Source: an uncultured Muribaculaceae bacterium
GTDB lineage: Bacteria; Bacteroidota; Bacteroidia; Bacteroidales; Muribaculaceae
Assembly (NCBI GenBank): GCA_910586455.1
Contig: CAJUHX010000047.1
Location: 1-15,386, forward strand
Length of the DNA stretch: 15,386 bases
Direction: 5' to 3'
Positions 6,396 to 12,721 of this stretch are shown in pieces. The notes below the pieces were generated by a model. It saw only the letters and a program-made list of their open reading frames with translations, had not been told where the DNA came from and did no database searches. The position numbers and the translations under genes are program-made. Each line of letters opens with the position of its first letter. Position 1 is the stretch's first letter.

Positions 6396-8611
6396 TTTAT
6401 TCTGAATTCAACTGGTTTGGACTTGCAGGCCGAGGAATTGTCGACCCATAGCCGGAAAGCGCCGGCCTCGATAACAGCTTCGCCTTTGGCATTGTGGAAA
6501 GCGAGTGCCGAGGCGGGCAGGGTGAAGCTTACGGTGCGGCTTTCACCGGGAGCAAGGGTTATTTTTTCGAAGGCTTTGAGTTCTTTTAAGGGGCGGGCCA
6601 GAGATGCCACCGGGTCGCGCACGTACAGCTGCACTACATCGCTGCCCGACCGTTTTCCGGTGTTGGTTACGGTACAGCTTATGTCGATGCTTCCGTCGGC
6701 TGCCATTTCGGTGGCGCTGAGAACCGGAACTCCATATTCGAATGTAGTATATCCGAGTCCGTAGCCGAACGGGAACAGAGGTTCGTGGCCGGCATCAAGG
6801 AAGAAGCTCGTACAGCCGGTTGATGTCTGTCCGGCCTCAAGAGGGATATCGTCGATTAATGTCATTTCGCTTGTGGGGCGACCGGTGTTCTTGCAGGCAT
6901 AGTACAGGGGCATCTGGCCCGACATGCGCGGCATGCACACCGGCAGTCGGCCGCCGGGAGCGGCATCGCCCGAAAGTACATTCACAAGAGCGGGTCCGCC
7001 CATGGTTCCGGGATGGAAGGAGTATAGCACGGCACGGCTGAGCTGACATTCCTCGGGTATGGCAAGCGGACGGCCTGCCATAATTATGGTTACAACGGGT
7101 TTGCCGGTAGCAGCCAGCGCGCGCAGATATTCGGTCTGGCTTCCGGGCAGAGTTATGTCGGCCCGGCTGTGGGCTTCGCCCGACAGAACGGCTTCTTCGC
7201 CGGCGAAATACAGTATCACGTCGGCATCGGCGGCCATCTCGACTGCTTTGCTGAAGTCGGTGTTTTTATCGCGGCTGTAGGCAAGCCCGGGTGAGTAGGA
7301 AACTGCGTTTCCGTATTTTTCGCGGAGCGAGGTGAGCGGAGTCACGGTGCGGGTCTTGTCGAGGTCGAAACACCAGGTGCCGTTCTGGTCATGCGGAGCA
7401 TCGGCCATGGGGCCGGTAACGAATATTTTGCCGGGACGGTTGCCGAGAGGCAGTATTCCTGAATTCTTAAGCAGAATGGCGCTTTCTTCGGCAGTACGGC
7501 GTGCTGCGTCAAGCGCTTCGGGGGTATAGAAGCTGTTGGCGGTGGCCATATCGACGTATGGATTCTCGAAAAGGCCCAGCCGGAATTTCAGCCGCAGTAC
7601 ATTGCGTACCATGTTGTCGATTATGTCCATTGGCACAGAACCGTCTTTGGCCAGCGTCGCGAGGCTGTTGTCATAGGCATGACCCTCCATGTCCATGTCA
7701 ACACCTGCAAGAGCGGCTTTCAAGGCGGCTTCGCTGCGGTCGGCGCAGAATCCGTGGTTTATCATCTCGCTGATGGAGTTCCAGTCGCTTACCATCAGAC
7801 CGTCCCATTGCCATTTGTCGCGCAGGATATCGCGCAGCAGATATGAGTTGCCCGATGAAGGCACACCGTTGATGTCGTTGAACGAGCACATGAAAGTTGC
7901 GGCTCCGGCTTTGGCACCGGCCTCGAACGGGGGCAGATATACATCGTGGAGCAGTTCCATCGGCACCCAGGTGGTGTTGTAGTCGCGACCACTCTCGGCA
8001 GCTCCGTAACAGGCAAAGTGCTTTACACAAGCCGCCATGGTGCCGGGCGCCGACAGGTCGTCGCCCTGATAGCCTTTTATAGCGGCCACACCCATTGCCG
8101 TGGTGAGCACGGGGTCTTCGCCGTATCCTTCGGCTATACGTCCCCAGCGTGCGTCGCGGGCTATGTCGACCATGGGAGAGAATGTCCAGCGGATACCGGC
8201 CGACGATGCTTCGCGGGCAGCTATGGCCGACCCTTCCTCTACCAGAGCCGGGTTCCATGTGGCGCCCTGTCCGAGCGGAATAGGGAATATGGTGCGGAAT
8301 CCGTGTATTACATCGCGTGCGAACACCAGCGGAATTCCAAGGCGGGAATTTTCTACGGCATCGCGCTGAAGGGCATTTACGGTTTCCGGATTGACTTCGT
8401 TGAGAATCGAACCCACCATGCCGGCCTTTACCCGGCCGGACATGTCGGGGGAATATCCGCCTCCGGTGTACTGGTTGAGCTGTCCTATTTTTTCTTCAAT
8501 AGTCATTTTGCTCAGAAGTTCATCGATGCGGGCCTCGATATTGCCGGCCGGTTTTGCGGCGGAAGCCGAGATACCGATAAGCAATGCTGCTATGGCTGTA
8601 TTGAATTTCAT
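6392..8611 (-). CDS. bglX: GH3 beta-glucosidase (BglX-like), periplasmic
   Basis: Complete 739-residue protein with signal peptide MKFNTAIAALLIGISASAAK and no lipobox. The N-terminal GH3 barrel (about 25-345) includes FARDVIHGFRTIFPIPLGQG (98-117), EGYGEDP (161-167), KHFACYG (197-203) and VSDWNS, with the nucleophile Asp276. The alpha/beta sandwich (about 380-560) carries GEEAVLSGEAHSRADITLPG; the acid/base is most likely Glu479 or a neighbour. PLFPFGYGLGYTTF (611-624) leads to an Fn3-like C-terminal domain (640-739). The protein ends with that domain and lacks the sorting tail found on its neighbours, consistent with a periplasmic role releasing glucose from imported beta-1,3-gluco-oligosaccharides. 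It follows GH16 by 26 bp and overlaps the GH128 gene by 4 bp. Linkage specificity is inferred from the operon; GH3 also includes beta-xylosidases, which fits less well here. The gene symbol is by family resemblance only. Confidence 0.93.
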   Translation of the reverse strand: MKFNTAIAALLIGISASAAKPAGNIEARIDELLSKMTIEEKIGQLNQYTGGGYSPDMSGRVKAGMVGSILNEVNPETVNALQRDAVENSRLGIPLVFARDVIHGFRTIFPIPLGQGATWNPALVEEGSAIAAREASSAGIRWTFSPMVDIARDARWGRIAEGYGEDPVLTTAMGVAAIKGYQGDDLSAPGTMAACVKHFACYGAAESGRDYNTTWVPMELLHDVYLPPFEAGAKAGAATFMCSFNDINGVPSSGNSYLLRDILRDKWQWDGLMVSDWNSISEMINHGFCADRSEAALKAALAGVDMDMEGHAYDNSLATLAKDGSVPMDIIDNMVRNVLRLKFRLGLFENPYVDMATANSFYTPEALDAARRTAEESAILLKNSGILPLGNRPGKIFVTGPMADAPHDQNGTWCFDLDKTRTVTPLTSLREKYGNAVSYSPGLAYSRDKNTDFSKAVEMAADADVILYFAGEEAVLSGEAHSRADITLPGSQTEYLRALAATGKPVVTIIMAGRPLAIPEECQLSRAVLYSFHPGTMGGPALVNVLSGDAAPGGRLPVCMPRMSGQMPLYYACKNTGRPTSEMTLIDDIPLEAGQTSTGCTSFFLDAGHEPLFPFGYGLGYTTFEYGVPVLSATEMAADGSIDISCTVTNTGKRSGSDVVQLYVRDPVASLARPLKELKAFEKITLAPGESRTVSFTLPASALAFHNAKGEAVIEAGAFRLWVDNSSACKSKPVEFRIK

Positions 8612-8637
8612 TGAGGGGTGGGGAGTTTAGAGGCTGT

Positions 8638-9813
8638 TTAAAATACGGTTGTTTTGACGACCGACGTCTGTCCGTTTCCGGTAGCCTGTATGATGTACAT
8701 TCCGGCAGAGAGTTTGTTCAGGTCAAGGCATTCGTGAGCCGATGCTACAATATGTCCGGCAATGTCGTATGCTGTTATATTGCAGCCGGGAGCTATGGCG
8801 TTTTTTTTCGAGATTCTGATTTCAGGCCGGCTATTACTGACCGAAGCCTCGGCCATTGAGGCAGTTTCGTCTTTATCGCCGGGAATCACTGCGAATATAG
8901 ATTCGTCGTCGTTGCCTTTCTGATACACACGCACATAGTTGACATACATCGATGCCTGGTGGGCATTATCGTCATTCAGGGCGGTTATATCGGCCGGACT
9001 GTGTATGCCGGGGAAATTTCCGCCAACGGCAAGATTGAAGAGAATGAAGTTTTCTTTATGGAAGTAATTCCCGGCCGACCATTCGTTGCCGGGGTCGTCT
9101 GCCGGTATATCCATCTGAAAATATGGGGTCTGTACGGGCATCTTGTCGAGATCGACGTACATGCTGATTTTGTTTTCGTCCCATATCAGAGTGAACAGGT
9201 GGAATTCGCCGTCCTGCAGTGAGTAGGATTTAGTGGCATCCTGGGCATAGGAGGCGTTGGGCCAGCCTTGTCCCCAGTGGCATGCTCCGTTGAAGAAGCG
9301 GTCGCCGACTCCGTTTTGGAATCCGTTCGAATGTCCCATCTCGACAATATCAATTTCACCGCTGCGCGGCCAGCCAACCTGGTCGAAGTCGTTGCCCATC
9401 ATCCAGAATGCCGGCCAAAGTCCGTTGGGAGTGTAGGGGAAGCGTATTGCGGCTTCGATTTTGCCGTGTTTGAAGGCGAAAAGGTTTTTGGTGGTTACAC
9501 GGCCCGAGGTGAATGATTTTCCTTGATAGTTTTCGCGGCGGGCTGTGAGAATCAGACAGCCGTTGCCTTGGCCGTCATCGCCTACTCGTACGTTCTCTTC
9601 GCGGTCGGTGTAATACTGCAGTTCGTTGTTGCCGCCACCGTCGCCGTTTACCTCTATGTTCCATCGTTCGGGTTTGAGCTCGCCTGAGTCGAACAAGTCC
9701 TGCCATACAAGACGGTAACCGTCGGTTTCGCCACTTCCTGTCTGTGGTTCTGCTGCGTTGGCGCCGAGCGCCATAGCTGCCAGTGAGATTATTATCGGGA
9801 GTCTGGTATTCAT
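8638..9813 (-). CDS. GH16 endo-beta-1,3-glucanase (laminarinase type), secreted
   Basis: Complete 391-residue protein with signal peptide MNTRLPIIISLAAMALGANA, probably cut before AEP, and no lipobox cysteine. The GH16 domain spans about 33-299: LVWQDLFDSGELKPERWN, NNELQYYT (62-69), FTSGRVTTKN (101-110), GLWPAFWMMG (131-140), then SGEIDIVEMG with nucleophile Glu153, Asp155 and acid/base Glu158. The GEIDIVEMG form with the extra methionine is typical of bacterial laminarinases (beta-bulge type) rather than lichenases. ILFNLAVGGNFPG (257-269) and YVNYVRVYQ close the domain. Residues 330-391 (AYDIAGHIVAS...LSAGMYIIQATG...VKTTVF) are a Por/T9SS-type tail. It probably makes the first cuts in beta-1,3-glucan outside the cell and supplies oligosaccharides to SusC/D. 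It lies 223 bp after the 322-aa gene, a long gap with RNA hairpins. Confidence 0.94.
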   Translation of the reverse strand: MNTRLPIIISLAAMALGANAAEPQTGSGETDGYRLVWQDLFDSGELKPERWNIEVNGDGGGNNELQYYTDREENVRVGDDGQGNGCLILTARRENYQGKSFTSGRVTTKNLFAFKHGKIEAAIRFPYTPNGLWPAFWMMGNDFDQVGWPRSGEIDIVEMGHSNGFQNGVGDRFFNGACHWGQGWPNASYAQDATKSYSLQDGEFHLFTLIWDENKISMYVDLDKMPVQTPYFQMDIPADDPGNEWSAGNYFHKENFILFNLAVGGNFPGIHSPADITALNDDNAHQASMYVNYVRVYQKGNDDESIFAVIPGDKDETASMAEASVSNSRPEIRISKKNAIAPGCNITAYDIAGHIVASAHECLDLNKLSAGMYIIQATGNGQTSVVKTTVF

Positions 9814-10036
9814 TTGTGTATATTGTGAATGATTGATTTCGGTTTTTGTAAAGTGAGGTCCGGGTGTTCTGCCGGGCGTATTGTGCCGGAACGGATGCGG
9901 CCCCTGTGTATGTGTGCCGGTGTATCAGGATTCAGGTTCGAAATTATATGCGACGGGGGAACGCGGACGCGCCGCGCCCCCCTGGATGCATTATGTCCGG
10001 CTTAGCGGCCGGAAGCAGTGATTGTATCTTTACGGG
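9814..10036 (-). other. Long intra-operon spacer with two RNA hairpins before GH16
   Basis: A 223-bp spacer in an operon whose other gaps are mostly under 30 bp. It contains no convincing ORF. On the minus-strand RNA a strong GC hairpin uses 9956-9982: inner stem CGCGG/CCGCG, then two G-U pairs and four G-C pairs. A second hairpin TCCGGC-N6-GCCGGA lies at 9996-10013, only 13 bp upstream of it in the transcript. Neither is followed by a U-run, so they are not classical terminators; they may protect upstream mRNA 3' ends or set relative expression. No clear TAnnTTTG promoter is visible; TAATTTCG-like sequence near 9940-9950 misses by one base. Confidence 0.6.
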
Positions 10037-11005
10037 TTATTTTACAGCGATTTTGCGTACGTTGTTACCGGCTTTTACCACATAAACTCCGGCAGGAAGA
10101 TTGTCGATGCCGATAGTGGAGCCGTTTACACTCTTTACGCACTGGCCGGCAAGGTTATAGAGCTGCATCGAGCTTGCACCGGTGGCATTTGCGGTTTTGC
10201 CGGTGACGATAATGTCGAAGTTGCCGGATTCGATATCGGCTACGCCGGCCTCGCTCTTGGCCTGATAGAGATAGAAGGCGTCAAAGTTGAACGACTGGCC
10301 GGGAATGTAGGCGGGGTGGAAAGCCAGGTAGTTGCCGCACCAGTCGTTGCTGGGGGTGAAGTTGAACGACGGCCAGAGTTTCTTCAGGTCGGCGAAGCTG
10401 ATGTCGATTGCCTGCCATTCGTCGGTTATGGCCTGTGCTACCATGGGGTAATTTTCGTATGCGTTGGGGCCGATGCAGAAGTGTGCGTTGGCGTCTTTAA
10501 CGGCATCGTCGTCCATGAAGGTGAAGCCCAGTGAGGTTGATGCGGTGCCACTGGCGCGGAAAGCCAGGTGCAGACGTGTGTTGGCGTTTACACCGCTCAG
10601 GTCCATGCCTGGGCATGTGCCGTTGGGGTTTTCGACACCGCCGATGCGGGCATCGTGGCTCTGGTTGAAACCGCCGCCTGCCCAGCCGGCATCGGGGGCT
10701 ACTGTAAGCGATACATAGCCTTCGGTCTGGAAGTCTACGCCGGGCATGCTGCCGTCGCCGCCAATCAGGCCGTTCCATATCCAGAGGTTGCGGCCGAGTT
10801 CGGGGTTCAGAGTGTAGTCGTGAACAATCTTGCCTTCTTTCTTAAGATTTTCAACTGTGATGGGGTCGAGCTGGAATACATAGAATTCAGCTGCATTTTC
10901 GCCTTTGTCAAGAACCTTGGCGATGCCTGCGTCTTCTACGGTGTACTGTGCGTTGGCAGCGGTTGCGGCCAGAGCCATGGCTGTTAAGAGAGTAAATTTT
11001 TTCAT
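10037..11005 (-). CDS. Secreted jelly-roll protein in the surface glycan-binding protein (SusE/SGBP-B) position
   Basis: Complete 322-residue protein with signal peptide MKKFTLLTAMALAATAANA, probably cut before QYT. There is no lipobox cysteine, unlike most SusE/SGBP lipoproteins. The body (about 40-250) looks like a beta-sandwich carbohydrate-binding domain: FYVFQLDP, RNLWIWNG (72-79), a G/N-rich loop, LHLAFRASG (145-153), EWQAIDISFADLKKLW (196-211) and a closing FDAFYLYQ (241-248). Aromatic residues at W75, W77, W108 and W211 could be sugar stackers. Residues 262-322 (MQLYNLAGQCV...LPAGVYVVKAG...KIAVK) form a Por/T9SS-type tail. The place directly after susD, with 120 bp between, is where known laminarin PULs encode SGBP-B. 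The role, capture of beta-1,3-glucan at the cell surface, is inferred from position and fold pattern. No enzyme motif is seen. Confidence 0.75.
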   Translation of the reverse strand: MKKFTLLTAMALAATAANAQYTVEDAGIAKVLDKGENAAEFYVFQLDPITVENLKKEGKIVHDYTLNPELGRNLWIWNGLIGGDGSMPGVDFQTEGYVSLTVAPDAGWAGGGFNQSHDARIGGVENPNGTCPGMDLSGVNANTRLHLAFRASGTASTSLGFTFMDDDAVKDANAHFCIGPNAYENYPMVAQAITDEWQAIDISFADLKKLWPSFNFTPSNDWCGNYLAFHPAYIPGQSFNFDAFYLYQAKSEAGVADIESGNFDIIVTGKTANATGASSMQLYNLAGQCVKSVNGSTIGIDNLPAGVYVVKAGNNVRKIAVK

Positions 11006-11053
11006 GTTGTTGATGTTATGTTTGGTTTGATTTGGTTTTGTTTTGTCGGATAG

Positions 11054-11082
11054 GATGATGCCGGACCGAAGCCGGCATCATC
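11054..11082 (-). promoter_or_regulatory. Stable intercistronic RNA hairpin after susD (UUCG-type loop)
   Basis: In the 120-bp gap between susD and the 322-aa gene, the minus-strand RNA forms an 11-bp perfect stem GATGATGCCGG/CCGGCATCATC. Its loop reads CUUCGGU, so a C(UUCG)G tetraloop with one bulged U can cap it. No U-run follows, which argues against simple termination. Likely roles are protection of the susCD mRNA 3' end or partial attenuation, giving more SusCD than enzymes. This is inference from structure. Confidence 0.65.
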
Positions 11083-11125
11083 TGTAAATTCGGATATTAT
11101 TTATATTATTTAGGATTATGTGATG

Positions 11126-12715
11126 TCAATAGCCGGGATTCTGTTCCATGGGGTTGAGGTTCAGTTCCTCCGACGGTATCGGGAAGAGTTCGTTCTTGCC
11201 TTTGATGAAATTTGCCATTTCGGCCTGTACCTCCGGACTCTCGTTGCGTGCATATTCGGTCATTACCTCATAGGCGATTCCCCAGCGTACGAGGTCAAAC
11301 CATCGGTGGCCTTCCATGCCGAGTTCCACACGGCGTTCGTGGCGGATTGCGGCGCGGAGTCCGTCGGTGTTGTCGGTGTAGGTACCGTAAGGGAAGGCCG
11401 GGAGCGCTCCCGGCTCTGTGGCCATGGCTCTGGCTCTGGAGCGTACTTGTTCGAGAGCCCATTTGGCGTCGGCTGTGCTTTTGCCGCTTTCAAGAGCTGC
11501 TTCCGCAAAGAGAAGGAGAACATCGGATGCTCTTACCAGACGATAGTTGAGCGGGCCGCGGGAGTCGTGGTTCAGACCGGGGATGAGGCCCTGTTCTATG
11601 TAGGCTGTCTTGTAGTTGTAGTATGGATTGCCGAGGTAATTGACTTCGACTTCGGTTGAAATTTCAGCGTCGAGCTGTCCGACTGTGAGTTCACGGCGAG
11701 GGTCGCCGGCTTCGAATTCGTCGAACAGATTGCGGGTAGGATGGTTGAATCCCCAGCCTTTGTTGCTGCTGCTGCCACCGAATTCCGATGCACGCGGACG
11801 AGTCAGTATCGATGTGAATGTGCCTCGGGTGAATCCGAAGCCTTCGCCGTAGTCGCTGGTGGGCTCTTCCATGTACTGTATTTCAAAAACACTTTCGGGG
11901 CCGTTTTCGCCGGCGAGGGTGAAGTTCTGTTCGTAGTCGGCCAGAAGGCTGTATTCACTTCCATATTGTCCGTCTACCCAGATTTTGCCCCATTTGTAGG
12001 CGTTGTCGTAGTCGTGCATGTAGAGATATGCCTTGCAAAGCATGGCCTGGGCTGCACCTCGGGTGGCTCTGCCAAGGTCGGTTGCAGGATATTCTGATTT
12101 GTTCCAGAGTCGTTTTTCAGCCTCGATGAGGTCCGATACTATGTGATCGTAGACATCATCGGCTGTGGCGCGCGGCTGCTGCCACGACGAGCTTGACTCG
12201 ATTACGAAGTCAATCAGAGGCACACCTCCGAACACACGAACCAGCTGGAAATAGTAGAAAGCACGCATGAAGTAGGCCTCGCCGATAAGACATTCTTTGC
12301 GCGAATCGCTCATGTCGGTGTCCGGTTCTACTTTGGCAACTTCCTGCAGGGCCAGGTTGCAGCGTATTATACCCTGGTATTTGGCCCTGTAGTAGTTCAG
12401 GAGGATGCCGTTCTGGATGTTTACCTTGAAATTGTCTATGTCGTATGCGTTTGCGTCGTCGGCCACGTCCTGTCCGCCTTTGAGCGCGTCGTCCGAGGCT
12501 ATGTCGCCGATGTACCATTCCGAGAAGTAGCCGCCGGGATTATATTCCCAGGCCAGTGGGGCGTAGCAGGCGTTTACGGTCTGTATGGCTACTGCTCCGC
12601 CGGTGAAGAAGTCGTCGAACTTGTTGGTGCCCGGGGCTTCTTCCTTGAGCCAGTCGTTGCATGAGCTGAGGCTTATGGCCGCCAGCGCGGCCATGGCTAT
12701 ATATTTTGTTTTCAT
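11126..12715 (-). CDS. susD: SusD/RagB-family outer-membrane glycan-binding lipoprotein
   Basis: Complete 529-residue protein. A lipoprotein signal MKTKYIAMAALAAISLSSC puts the lipidated cysteine at residue 19, followed by NDWLKEEAPG. Family landmarks are in order: N-terminal WYIGDIASDDA (67-77), ALAYFMRA-like GEAYFMRAFYYFQLVRVFGGVPL (145-167), TPR-type AMLCKAYLYM (224-233), RASDVLLLFAEAAL (395-408), IRHERRVELGMEGHRWFDLVRWG (457-479) and the classic end MEQNPGY. It forms the lid of the SusC transporter and binds the target glycan on the outer face of the outer membrane. It starts 6 bp after the susC stop, so the pair is co-translated. The gene symbol denotes the family; the substrate here is probably beta-1,3-glucan rather than starch, judged from the enzymes downstream. 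Aromatic-rich segments such as WGFNHPTRN are candidate sugar contacts. Confidence 0.97.
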   Translation of the reverse strand: MKTKYIAMAALAAISLSSCNDWLKEEAPGTNKFDDFFTGGAVAIQTVNACYAPLAWEYNPGGYFSEWYIGDIASDDALKGGQDVADDANAYDIDNFKVNIQNGILLNYYRAKYQGIIRCNLALQEVAKVEPDTDMSDSRKECLIGEAYFMRAFYYFQLVRVFGGVPLIDFVIESSSSWQQPRATADDVYDHIVSDLIEAEKRLWNKSEYPATDLGRATRGAAQAMLCKAYLYMHDYDNAYKWGKIWVDGQYGSEYSLLADYEQNFTLAGENGPESVFEIQYMEEPTSDYGEGFGFTRGTFTSILTRPRASEFGGSSSNKGWGFNHPTRNLFDEFEAGDPRRELTVGQLDAEISTEVEVNYLGNPYYNYKTAYIEQGLIPGLNHDSRGPLNYRLVRASDVLLLFAEAALESGKSTADAKWALEQVRSRARAMATEPGALPAFPYGTYTDNTDGLRAAIRHERRVELGMEGHRWFDLVRWGIAYEVMTEYARNESPEVQAEMANFIKGKNELFPIPSEELNLNPMEQNPGY

Positions 12716-12721
12716 GATTTA

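Noticed and set aside
9938..9950. Internal promoter for GH16 in the spacer (TAATTTCG-like on the minus strand)
   Set aside because: It has one mismatch in the core TTTG and no -33 element at the right spacing.
9955..10013. Spacer hairpins as intrinsic terminators
   Set aside because: No U-run follows either stem on the minus strand, and the enzymes downstream belong to the same functional unit.
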